Assembly: GCA_964457335.1 (NCBI GenBank)
Contig: CAYWGD010000015.1
Span: 1-64,000 of the forward strand
Length of the DNA: 64,000 bases
DNA from: CAJBVW01 sp964457335
GTDB taxonomy: Bacteria > Myxococcota_A > UBA796 > SXON01
Reading direction: 5' to 3'
A program made the position numbers and the translations under genes. This document shows positions 1 to 8,691 of this stretch, one piece after another. Position 1 is the first letter of the stretch; each line of letters begins with the position of its first letter. The notes beneath the pieces are model-generated. The model was given only the letters and a program-made list of their open reading frames with translations. It had not been told where the DNA came from and ran no database searches.

Positions 1-75
<75 letters not shown>

Positions 76-108
76 AACGCCCCCCCCTCGCTTCGAGCGG
101 CCCCACCC

Positions 109-492
109 CTACGAAGGGGCCCCCCGCAGCGCCTTCCCCCGCGCGCGCAGCTCGTCGAACACGCGGTCCTCGATCGCGGCCAGCTCCGCCGCGGAGTAGC
201 CGAGCCGCGACGCGAGCGAGCCGATGACGCGCGCCTCCTCGACGCCGTAGTTGCCGTCCGACACGGCGACGGTGAGCGCGGCGGTCAGGAAGAGCTCGCC
301 GTGGGTCCAGAGGTCGCGGAGGTCCGCGGGCTCCACGTCGGCGGGCACGAGCCGCTCGAAGAGCGCGGCGAGCAGCGTGTGCTCCATGCTCTTGAAGCCC
401 CCCGCGCCGGCCACCTCGGCGAGGCCCTGCCGGAAGGCGGCGAGCACGTCGGGCCCGAGGCCGGCGGCCTCGATGCGCTCGGCGAGCCTCAC
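109..492 (-). CDS. TerB-like domain protein
   Basis: Small 127-residue, all-helical, probably cytoplasmic protein. The segment SDGNYGVEEARVIGSLA (about residues 78-94), followed by a helix rich in Ala, Glu and Leu, has the layout of TerB/tellurite-resistance-type domains, in which an acidic turn (xDGxxxxxE) sits between helices. TerB domains are linked to metal or stress-response complexes, but no other ter gene is nearby, so no tellurite role can be claimed. The start is a GTG; there is no upstream ATG in frame before the preceding gene. It lies 28 bp downstream of the radical SAM gene on the same strand and may be the last gene of that operon. The family call is from sequence pattern only. 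Confidence 0.6.
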   Translation of the reverse strand: MRLAERIEAAGLGPDVLAAFRQGLAEVAGAGGFKSMEHTLLAALFERLVPADVEPADLRDLWTHGELFLTAALTVAVSDGNYGVEEARVIGSLASRLGYSAAELAAIEDRVFDELRARGKALRGAPS

Positions 493-520
493 CGCGCACC
501 CGGGGCGGGACGCGGCCGCA

Positions 521-1975
521 TCAGAAGCCCATCTCCTCGGGACGCCGGTACGCCCAGGCTTTCTGGAGGATGCGCAGCTCGTAGGGCGCCCGGTACCAGC
601 CGGCGCGCCAGCGGGCCTCCGACAGCGCGCGCAGGGCCAGCCGCTGCCACGGGGCGAGGCGGAGGTCGCTCACGGTGGGGTGGCGCGCGTGGAGCACGGT
701 CTCGAAATCATACACGCGCCGGATCAGCCCCTCGGTGAGCCAGGGGGTGCGTGGGTCGCGACGACGGTCGAAGCCCGACCACGCGGGCGAGAGCCACTCG
801 TCGATCGTCTCGGGCAGCGCGAAGCCCTGCTTCTTCGCCTCGTCGAACATCCCCGGCAAGGGGACGGGCGTGTACAGGTAGAGGATGATCTCGCAGTCGG
901 GGTTCTCCCGCTTGAGCTCGCGCACGAGCGCGAGGCTGCGGGACACGTCGCGCTCGGGGTCCCCGGGGTTCGCGAGCACGAAGGAGAACTCCGGGCGGAT
1001 GCCGTGCCGCCGGGCCACGCGGTTGAGCGCGCGCGTGTCCTCCACGGTGAGCCCGCCCTTCTCCATGCCGTCGATCGCGTCCTGGTCGCCGCTCTCCGCG
1101 CCGAAGAACACCATCCGGAGCCCGGAGCGCGCCATGGCCTCCCAGGTGGCCCCGGAGAACCCGAGCATGGTGTCGATCCGGCCTTCGCCCCACCAGGAGA
1201 GCCCGAGCCCCGTGATCCCGTCGGAGACCTCGCGGACCCGCTTCTCCCAGGCGAAGAAGTTGTTGTCGTGGAACTCCACCGCGTCCGCGCGGTACTCCCG
1301 GTGGAGCCGTCGCACGATCCGCACGACGTGGTCGGCGGGGTCGGGGATCCAGCGCCCCTCGAACATGTTCACGACCGCGCAGAAGTTGCAGAAGTACGGG
1401 CAGCCCGCGCTGGCGTGGTGGTTGAACGTGCGCTCGCCGAGGAAGGTCCGGGCGGCGTACCGCTCCATGTCGATCCGCTCGTAGGGCGGGTCGGGGAAGT
1501 CGGCGGGCCGCGAGTAGCCGCGGCCGGGGGCCTTCACGAGCGCGCCGTCGCGCCAGAGCGCCACCCCGGGCACCGTGGCCGGATCGCGCCCGGCCTCGAG
1601 CGCGTCGAGCAGCTCGGGGAGCGTCACCTCGCCCTGGCCGATCACGACGAGGTCCACGCCCGCGTCCCGCGCGGAGGCCGCGGGGTGCACCGTCGGGAAG
1701 TAGCCGCCCCACACGATCGTCAGCGCGGGGTACTTCGCCTTGAGCCGCCGGCAGATCGGGGTGGCCGCCGCGAGCTGCGGGCCGGGCATCACGGTGACGA
1801 GCAGCACCGTGCCGGGCCGCGCGCAGAGCGCGTCGAGGCGGGCCTCGGCGTCGGGCTCCACGTTCGCGTCCACGAGCGCCCACTCGTGGCGGATCACGCG
1901 CGCCACCATGAGCAGCGAGAGCGGCAGCCGCCGGTGCGCCTTCTGCGCCCGGGGGTTGAAGAGGACGACGTTCAC
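521..1975 (-). CDS. B12-binding-domain radical SAM protein
   Basis: A 484-residue enzyme of the cobalamin-binding radical SAM class (BchE/methyltransferase-like). The N-terminal third (about 1-150) has a Rossmann-like B12-binding fold containing VWGGYFPTVHP and GQGEVTLPELLDAL. The radical SAM motif CPYFCNFC (CxxxCxxC) follows at about residue 200 and should bind a [4Fe-4S] cluster that cleaves S-adenosylmethionine. The GTG start at 1975 is chosen because it begins the B12 domain and overlaps the methyltransferase stop by four bases (GTGA). The preceding coupled gene is a SAM methyltransferase, so the pair may act in sequence on one substrate, probably a lipid or secondary metabolite. The substrate cannot be read from the sequence. 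No DxHxxG base-off motif was seen in the B12 domain. Confidence 0.85.
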   Translation of the reverse strand: MNVVLFNPRAQKAHRRLPLSLLMVARVIRHEWALVDANVEPDAEARLDALCARPGTVLLVTVMPGPQLAAATPICRRLKAKYPALTIVWGGYFPTVHPAASARDAGVDLVVIGQGEVTLPELLDALEAGRDPATVPGVALWRDGALVKAPGRGYSRPADFPDPPYERIDMERYAARTFLGERTFNHHASAGCPYFCNFCAVVNMFEGRWIPDPADHVVRIVRRLHREYRADAVEFHDNNFFAWEKRVREVSDGITGLGLSWWGEGRIDTMLGFSGATWEAMARSGLRMVFFGAESGDQDAIDGMEKGGLTVEDTRALNRVARRHGIRPEFSFVLANPGDPERDVSRSLALVRELKRENPDCEIILYLYTPVPLPGMFDEAKKQGFALPETIDEWLSPAWSGFDRRRDPRTPWLTEGLIRRVYDFETVLHARHPTVSDLRLAPWQRLALRALSEARWRAGWYRAPYELRILQKAWAYRRPEEMGF

Positions 1976-2733
1976 GCGGCCGCGTCCGCGGAGGCGCGCC
2001 GCAACACGACGAGCGTGTGGTCCCCGAGGTCGCGCAGGATCGGGAGCCGGGCCACCCAGGGCTCCAGCGCCGCGCGCCGGCCGGGCCGCCCACCGAGGTC
2101 CGGCGGCGGCATCAGCGCGCCGAGCGCCTCGCGGTGCACCTCCACGAAGCCGGGCAGCGCCGCGACCACGTCCGCGGCCCGCAGGTACCGGATGGGCATC
2201 CGCACGCCCTCGAGCGACACGTGCGTGCCCCGCCGGCGCGGGCGCCGTCCGCGCCGCAGGAGCGCCACGTCCTCGGCCGGGCAGCGCCGGTTGATCACGA
2301 CGAGGACGGCGTGAGCGCCGGGCCGCACGAGCGTCGCGAGCGCGCGCCCGAAGCCGTCGAGCGACGCCAGGCAGTTGAGCGCGCCGAAGTTGGACAGCGC
2401 CCCGTCGAACGGCGCCTCCGCGAGGAGCGGCGAGAGGTCCGCGAGATCCACGCGGCGGGCGTCCCGGGTGCGCCGCCGGGCCTCGGCGACCATGCCGGCC
2501 GAGGCGTCGACCGCCGTCACCCGGTACCCCGCGGCCTCCAGGACCCGGGCGTCGAGCCCCGGCCCACAACCCAGGTCCAACACACGCCCCCCCTCGGGGA
2601 AAAAGCGCAGGCAAAACGTGAGGACTCGCGCACGCATCGCCTGGGCGAGCGGATGCGCGCCCCAGCCGTCCGCATAGCCCGTGGCGTGGCGGTCAAAGGC
2701 ATGCAAAGTCTCGGTTGGTCCGCGCAACGTCAT
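1972..2733 (-). CDS. Class I SAM-dependent methyltransferase
   Basis: A 253-residue class I methyltransferase. Motif I, VLDLGCGPGLDARVLEAAG, lies at about residue 45 and is followed by the acidic residue of motif II (VTAVDAS), which together bind S-adenosylmethionine. The ATG at 2733 is used because longer readings run into the divergent surface-protein gene. Its last four bases overlap the start of the radical SAM gene, so the two are probably translated together. The substrate is unknown; the pairing with a B12 radical SAM enzyme suggests tailoring of a small molecule or lipid. Confidence 0.85.
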   Translation of the reverse strand: MTLRGPTETLHAFDRHATGYADGWGAHPLAQAMRARVLTFCLRFFPEGGRVLDLGCGPGLDARVLEAAGYRVTAVDASAGMVAEARRRTRDARRVDLADLSPLLAEAPFDGALSNFGALNCLASLDGFGRALATLVRPGAHAVLVVINRRCPAEDVALLRRGRRPRRRGTHVSLEGVRMPIRYLRAADVVAALPGFVEVHREALGALMPPPDLGGRPGRRAALEPWVARLPILRDLGDHTLVVLRRASADAAA

Positions 2734-2744
2734 GCAGGCTCTCG

Positions 2745-2774
2745 TTGACACCCCGGGAAGGCCGCCCCTACCAT
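2745..2774 (+). promoter_or_regulatory. Sigma70-type promoter for the Ig-repeat surface protein
   Basis: A perfect -35 TTGACA (2745-2750) is followed after 18 bp by TACCAT (2769-2774), which matches four of six bases of TATAAT. Transcription would begin near 2781, about 20 nt before the ATG at 2801, with GGAG at 2788-2791 as a weak ribosome site. The element lies in the 67-bp gap between this gene and the divergent methyltransferase. Confidence 0.65.
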
Positions 2775-2800
2775 AGCCCCCCCGTCCCGGAGCCGTACAC

Positions 2801-5800
2801 ATGTCGTCGCTGTTGCGCACCACCCGCCTGTTGTCCCGCCTCGCGCTGGGCGGCCTCACCGTCGGGGCGGTCGCGCTCGCCCCCGAGGTCGCCTGGGCCC
2901 AGGCGGCGCCGGTGTTCGAGGGAGGCGCGCTCATCGAGCTCGTGGCCCCCACCGGCGTCGTGGGAGACGGCGCCACCACCGCCGATCTCTACGTCCTCGC
3001 GCTGAACGCGGACGGCACGCCGCTCACCGGGCTGAAGGGCAAGCCGCAGGCCACCATGGGGAGCGCGTCCGAGCTCGTCGACGCCGGCGGCGGCCTGTAC
3101 CGCTTCACGTACACGCCCCCGCGCGCCGAATCGACCACGACGGTGACCGTCGCGTTCAAGGGCAAGCTGCCGTCCAAGGAGGCGTTCGCGAAGTCCTGGA
3201 GCTTCGCCGTCTCGCCGCCGCGCAGCCAGAAGCTGGCCGTGGCCACCAACCCGGCGCAGATCGTGCTCGGCCAGGACGCGACCGCCTCCGTCGCGATCAA
3301 CCTCGCCGGCGGCGACCGCCAGAACCTCACCGGCGTGCAGCTCTCCGTGCGCCCGTCCACCGGCACGGTCGACAACCTCATCTCCCTCGGCGGCGGCCAG
3401 TTCACGGCGCTCTACACGGCGCCGACGGTCCGCTACCCGCACGTCGCGCTGCTCACCGCCGTCGACCGCCGCGACCCCTCGCGCGCCTACGCCGGCATCG
3501 CGGTCCCGCTCGTCGGGAAGGCCGACTACCCGCTCACCGTGGCGCCGAACGCGAACGTCATCCTGAAGGTGGCCGGGCGCGACTTCGGCCCCAAGCCGGC
3601 GGACGCCCAGGGCCGCGCCGTGGTGCCCATCATCGTGCCCCCGGGCACCAAGACCGCCACGAGCGTGGTGGTCACGCCCGACGGCAAGGTCACCGAGTCG
3701 ACCATCGACCTCCAGATCCCCGAGGCCCGCCGGGTCGCGCTCTTCCCGACCGCGACGGCCATCCCGTCGGACGGCCGCCTGCAGGTGCCCGTGCGCGCCT
3801 TCGTGGTGAGCCCCGAGGGCAAGCCGGACGAGTCCGCGCAGGTCGTGTTCAGCACCACCGCCGGCGTCGTGAGCACGGCGCGCCACGAGGGCGGCGGCGT
3901 CTACGTGGCCACCTACACCCCGCCCTTCGGCAACGCCGCCACCCAGGCGACCATCGCCGTCAACCTCGCGGACAAGCCCTCCGTGCAGGCCGACGCGCTG
4001 ACCGTGAACCTCGTGGCGGCCCGGCCGACCAAGGTGTCGCTCGTCACGGAGCCCGCCTCCCTCCCCGCGGGCGCCGACGGCTTCAAGGTCTTCGCGAAGG
4101 TCAGCGGCCCCGACGGCACCGGCCTGGGCGGCCGGACGCTCAATTTCGCGGCCAACGGCGCGCGCCTCAAGGAGGCCGTGAAGGACCTCCGGAACGGCGA
4201 CTACCAGGCCAGCTTCGCCACCACGGGCGGTGGCCCCGTCGAGCTCTCCGCCACGGTCGCGTCGGCGCCCACCGGCAACCCGCTGGCGCGCGTCCTCGTG
4301 CTCCCGGCGCGCGAGCGTCTCGCGGGCGACGGCGCGTCCACCGCGATGCTCACCGTCGCGACGGTCGACGAGTTCGGCTACCCCGTGCCGAACCAGGACG
4401 TCGCGCTCCGCGTCGTGCAGGGCGACGGCACGGTCCCGGCCACCGCGAAGACGAACGCCGACGGCATCGCCCAGGTCTTCTACACGGCGGGCCGGAAGAA
4501 CGGCCTCGTGAACGTGTCCGCCTCCGTCGGCGACCACGCCGCCTCCGCGAGCCTCCTGCAGGCCCCGCTCAACGTGAACGTCCCCGACCTGCCCGTGTCC
4601 GGCCCGAAGGACGTGGCCGCGCTCGCCGGGGAGTGGCAGGGCAGCCTCGCCGGCGCCCGCATCGAGCGCGACGGCATGGCCGCCGTGGCCGTCGCGCCCG
4701 CGGCGACCGTCGTGGCGAGCGCGGGGGTCGCAGCGGCCCCGGCGAAGATCGCGCTCCTCTCCGAGCCCGCCAGCGTCAGCGCGGGCGGCACGGTCGTCCT
4801 GAAGGTGAACGTCCAGGACGCGAGCGGGCGCGGCGTCGGCGGCCAGCAGCTCGACTTCCTCACGTCGGCCGGCACGATCAGCGGCGTCACCGACCTCGGC
4901 GGCGGCGCCTACCAGGCCACGCTCGCGGTGCCCGCGGGCTCCTCGGGCGAGGTCAAGATCTCCGCGGCCACCCGCGACGGGGCGGTCTCGGCGTTCATGC
5001 GCGTGCCGATCGGCGGCGCGGACGCGGCGTGGGGCGCGAGCCCGTTCGCGCCGGCCGCCGCGCCGAGCCCCTTCGCGGCGACCACGCCCGCGCCCGCCCC
5101 GGCCCCGACGGCCACGCAGGCGCCGGCCAACACCGCCCCGGTCATGACGGCGCCCCCGGCCGCCACGACCGGAGCCTCCACCCCGGCGACCACCACCACG
5201 GTCACGAAGGCGCCGGCGGCCTCGGGCGACCGCCCGTGGGCGCGCGTGCGGGCCGGCTACAGCTACACGTCCTACGCCTACAACCAGCTCCTCGGCCCGC
5301 GCGAGACCGTGTTGTACCCCTACGACATCGAGCTCGGCTCGGGCGCCAACGGCTTCCAGGTCGCCGCGCGCGTGTGGGTGCCCGGGATCCCCTACGTGGG
5401 CGCGGACGTCGAGGTGCATGCCGGCAACTACACGATCGACCCGGCGCCGCTCTGCGCGCGCCTTGGCCGCCCGTGCGAGGGCACCGACAGCGTCGGCGAC
5501 TGGCTCGTCGAGGCGCGCATCCTCGGCGCCGGCCGCTACCCGTTCGACGTGGGCTCGACCCAGTTCTGGGTCGGCGGCCGCGTCGGCGCCACGATGAGCG
5601 ACATCCAGGCCTACAAGGTGCTCGAGGGCGAGATCCAGCTCGAGCAGTTCCCCATCTGGTCGCTCGCGATCGGCCCCGAGGTCGGCGCGGAGATCGGGGA
5701 GAACGTGTTCGTCCACACCTACTTCCTCGAGAACCTCGCGGGCGGCACGTCCCCGTACAACACGCAGTTCGGCGTCGACGGCGGCTACGCCTTCGGGAGC

Positions 5801-5941
5801 GGCCTCGTGAAGCCCTACGTGTCGGCCGCCTACGACCTGAGCATCCGCACGCTCTCGATCGAGAACCAGGGCGGCGAGCAGGTGGGCGAGCTGCAGGACA
5901 CGCAGCACGCGGTGACGATCTCCGTCGGCGTGCAGATGTAG
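2801..5941 (+). CDS. Large exported Ig-repeat protein with C-terminal barrel-like domain
   Basis: A 1046-residue exported protein. A signal peptide with Arg residues and a hydrophobic stretch ends at AWA (about residue 33). Residues 40-740 are a series of immunoglobulin-like beta-sandwich modules of invasin/Big type, marked by recurrent GDG.T, ADG.P and GGGxYxAT/S strands (for example GGGLYRFTYTPP and GGGVYVATYTPP). A Pro/Ala/Thr-rich linker (about 742-809) leads to a C-terminal domain of about 235 residues. That domain is rich in alternating Gly/aromatic strands such as VRAGYSYTSYAYN and looks like an outer-membrane or periplasmic beta-barrel. A surface adhesin or envelope structural role is plausible. 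The gene stands alone, with its own promoter and a strong terminator. Confidence 0.75.
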   Translation: MSSLLRTTRLLSRLALGGLTVGAVALAPEVAWAQAAPVFEGGALIELVAPTGVVGDGATTADLYVLALNADGTPLTGLKGKPQATMGSASELVDAGGGLYRFTYTPPRAESTTTVTVAFKGKLPSKEAFAKSWSFAVSPPRSQKLAVATNPAQIVLGQDATASVAINLAGGDRQNLTGVQLSVRPSTGTVDNLISLGGGQFTALYTAPTVRYPHVALLTAVDRRDPSRAYAGIAVPLVGKADYPLTVAPNANVILKVAGRDFGPKPADAQGRAVVPIIVPPGTKTATSVVVTPDGKVTESTIDLQIPEARRVALFPTATAIPSDGRLQVPVRAFVVSPEGKPDESAQVVFSTTAGVVSTARHEGGGVYVATYTPPFGNAATQATIAVNLADKPSVQADALTVNLVAARPTKVSLVTEPASLPAGADGFKVFAKVSGPDGTGLGGRTLNFAANGARLKEAVKDLRNGDYQASFATTGGGPVELSATVASAPTGNPLARVLVLPARERLAGDGASTAMLTVATVDEFGYPVPNQDVALRVVQGDGTVPATAKTNADGIAQVFYTAGRKNGLVNVSASVGDHAASASLLQAPLNVNVPDLPVSGPKDVAALAGEWQGSLAGARIERDGMAAVAVAPAATVVASAGVAAAPAKIALLSEPASVSAGGTVVLKVNVQDASGRGVGGQQLDFLTSAGTISGVTDLGGGAYQATLAVPAGSSGEVKISAATRDGAVSAFMRVPIGGADAAWGASPFAPAAAPSPFAATTPAPAPAPTATQAPANTAPVMTAPPAATTGASTPATTTTVTKAPAASGDRPWARVRAGYSYTSYAYNQLLGPRETVLYPYDIELGSGANGFQVAARVWVPGIPYVGADVEVHAGNYTIDPAPLCARLGRPCEGTDSVGDWLVEARILGAGRYPFDVGSTQFWVGGRVGATMSDIQAYKVLEGEIQLEQFPIWSLAIGPEVGAEIGENVFVHTYFLENLAGGTSPYNTQFGVDGGYAFGSGLVKPYVSAAYDLSIRTLSIENQGGEQVGELQDTQHAVTISVGVQM

Positions 5942-5966
5942 GCTTCTGCCCACGGAAGTTCGGGGA

Positions 5967-5999
5967 CGGCCGGAGGCGACTCCGGCCGTTCCTGGTTTT
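5967..5999 (+). terminator. Rho-independent terminator after the Ig-repeat gene
   Basis: A perfect 9-bp stem CGGCCGGAG/CTCCGGCCG (5967-5975 and 5980-5988) closes a GCGA tetraloop of the stable GNRA class and is followed by a T-rich tail ending in TTTT. It lies 26 bp after the stop codon, between convergent genes. Confidence 0.85.
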
Positions 6000-6103
6000 C
6001 CGGGGGCGCGCGCGGCACCGGAGCCGCGGCGCCGTCCCGGGCACCGCGGCCGCCGCACCGGCCGCCCGTCCGCGGGCGGTCCGGGTGCCCGGATCCAGGC
6101 CCG

Positions 6104-6868
6104 CTAGTGCGCCTCGGCGGCCTCGGGTGTCGGCTTCTCCAGCGCCTCGGCCGCGTTCTGTGCGGGCGTGGGCACGGGGGCGGGCCCGCCGGCGCGGAGC
6201 CAGTGGCCCCGCCATCGATCGCCCTCGTCGCGCACCAGGAAGCCGTCGTACCACTCGACGATGGCGTAGTCGCCGGGCGAGAGCTCGAGCTCGACCCACT
6301 CGCGGCCGGGCCCGCGCGGGGTGCCCGGCCCGACGGGGACGCGCTCGGCGGTGTAGGTCCAGTGCTCGCCGCCCGTGCGCTCCATGCGGTAGGCGCAGCC
6401 GTCGGCGTCGAGCGCGTACAGGCGCCAGTCGACGCTGTGGTTGTCGAGGAGCCGCACGGCGCCGGTCGGGACCACCGTGGGCTCGCCCTGCGCCGCGTCC
6501 ATGCACCAGCGCTGCTCGGTGGCGGTCGCGGCGCGGACGAGCGGGCCGGCGGGGAGGCGCGCGAGCGTGCCGTCCCCGGCGAGCCAGAGGCCCTCGCCCA
6601 GCGGGATCGCGGCGATCTCGACGGCGCCCACGTCCTGGTCCCCCAGGCCGCCCTCAGGCCGCACCAGCCAGGTGCGGTCGAGGTGGTCGGGGTGGCTCAC
6701 CCGGAACGTGCGCGTGCCCTTGTCGCAGGCCACGCGGAAGCGACCGGCGGCGTCGGTGACGGCCTCGCAGCCGGGCGACGACAACACGGCGCCCGCGACG
6801 GGGCCGCCGCCCACGGTGCGCACCTCGCCCACGAGCGTGGAGGTCTGGCAGGCGGCGAGGAGCGGCAA
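6104..6868 (-). CDS. Lipoprotein with carboxypeptidase-regulatory-like domain
   Basis: Exported lipoprotein of about 254-262 residues. The lipobox LLAAC is followed by a short beta-sandwich of the carboxypeptidase-regulatory type (GEVRTVGGGPVAGAVLSSP, then TDAAGRFRV), a module common in envelope proteins. The rest is an unassigned Trp- and acidic-rich region with a charged C-terminus. The only conventional start is TTG at 6868, which leaves just six residues before the lipid Cys. Reading back to the preceding gene's stop gives an in-frame CTG at 6892 that would encode a proper signal peptide beginning RRSAIVGLPLLAAC, so the true start is probably this rare CTG. It lies immediately downstream of the 75-residue gene on the same strand. 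Confidence 0.7.
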   Translation of the reverse strand: MPLLAACQTSTLVGEVRTVGGGPVAGAVLSSPGCEAVTDAAGRFRVACDKGTRTFRVSHPDHLDRTWLVRPEGGLGDQDVGAVEIAAIPLGEGLWLAGDGTLARLPAGPLVRAATATEQRWCMDAAQGEPTVVPTGAVRLLDNHSVDWRLYALDADGCAYRMERTGGEHWTYTAERVPVGPGTPRGPGREWVELELSPGDYAIVEWYDGFLVRDEGDRWRGHWLRAGGPAPVPTPAQNAAEALEKPTPEAAEAH

Positions 6869-6895
6869 ACCGACGATGGCGGACCGTCGCAGCGC

Positions 6896-7123
6896 CTACT
6901 CCAGGACCTGGAGGTGGTCGATCTTCGCGGCGGGCACGATGAGCCGCGCGGGCTTGCCCTCGAGCGCGCGCCCCCGCTCGTCGAGGTACCGATCCACGGC
7001 GAGCGTGGCGCCCAGCGCCGTCGCCTCCGCGAGCGTGCCCTCGAGGATCGACGCGCTGGTGGGGACGTGCTCGGCGCCGGGGAGCGTGAAGAGCGGCTGG
7101 CGGAGGAAGACGCGGACGCGCAT
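6896..7123 (-). CDS. Small hypothetical protein (75 aa)
   Basis: A 75-residue protein I do not recognise. It has no signal peptide or membrane segment. The pattern is alternating beta strands and a helix, ending in ARLIVPAAKIDHLQVLE, which reads like a small beta-rich nucleic-acid- or ligand-binding fold, but no function is assigned. It starts with an ATG at 7123, divergent from the cyclophilin gene, and is followed three bases later by the most likely start of the lipoprotein gene, so the two probably share a transcript. Confidence 0.6.
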   Translation of the reverse strand: MRVRVFLRQPLFTLPGAEHVPTSASILEGTLAEATALGATLAVDRYLDERGRALEGKPARLIVPAAKIDHLQVLE

Positions 7124-7220
7124 GGGAAACCCGGAGAGCCGCCTTCATAACCCGGGTTGCACCACAGGACCGCGCGTCGTGGACGCGCTCCCGTTACATG
7201 GGGCGCCCCGGAGGTTGTGC

Positions 7221-7929
<709 letters not shown>

Positions 7930-7943
<14 letters not shown>

Positions 7944-8691
7944 GCGGCAGCCCGCCCGGCCAGCGCGGGGGCAGGTCGTCGAGCCGCACCCCCGCGAAGC
8001 GGCGCACCCGCTCCACGTCCGCGCGCAGCCACTCCATGTGCTCGCGCCGGGCCCGCTCCCACGCCGGCATGATGTCGTGGTGCATCCAGTCGAGGCGCTG
8101 CTGGGGGTCGCGCACGTCCGCGCCGCGGAAGCGGAGCACCGGCGCGGCGGCGTCCCAGCCGATGCGGAAGAGCGAGACGCGCGAGAGCACCAGCGCCGCC
8201 CCGTCGCTCATCGCGTCGTACACCTCCTGCACGACCTCCCGCTGCTCGAACACCGAGATCTCCTCGACCGCGCGGTTCACGAGGTGGTACGCGCCGGAAA
8301 GGTCGCGCTGGGCGAGCCGGTCCGCGGCGGCGAGGCGGGCGAAGCCGGAGAGCAGCGGCGGATCGACGGGGACGCCGTCGCGGAAGCGGAGGATGTTCGG
8401 CGCGAGCGAGGCGTAGACGAGGCGGTTCCCGCGCGCGAGCGGCTCGAAGGCCGCGTTGTCGAGGAAGCGGTAGAGCTGGAGCGCCACGAAGGCGGCGAGG
8501 CCCGCCCAGGAGTGGAGCAGCGGGTCCTCGAGGAAGAAGCAGGCGTAGATGCCCGCGATGCGCCGCGCGCGCTCGCCGGGGACGTCGTCCACGCCCGTGA
8601 GGAGGTGCTCGGCGAGCACGACGTAGTCGCGCGCAAAGGCGAGCTCCCCCGACGCCGGCGACGTGTCGAGCGCCGGCGCCTCCTTGCTCAC
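7930..8691 (-). CDS. Conserved-looking helical protein of unknown function, third gene of kinase cassette
   Basis: A 253-residue protein that I cannot assign. It is mostly helical, without a signal peptide, and contains aromatic-rich stretches (GIYACFFLEDPLLHSWAGL at about 47-65 and DWMHHDIMPAWERARREHM near 220) that look like a compact alpha-bundle rather than transmembrane helices. The GTG start at 8691 overlaps the kinase stop by four bases, so its translation should be coupled to the kinase. It may therefore be a kinase partner or substrate. Its 3' end overlaps the cyclophilin gene by 14 bp tail to tail. Confidence 0.7.

Noticed and set aside
109..492. Tellurite-resistance operon
   Set aside because: Only a TerB-like domain is present, with no terC, terD or terZ in the window.
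2768..6058. 1096-codon open frame antisense to the Ig-repeat gene
   Set aside because: It lies opposite a gene with clear signal peptide, repeats, promoter and terminator. Its product is Arg/Gly/Ala low-complexity, as expected for antisense frames in very GC-rich DNA.
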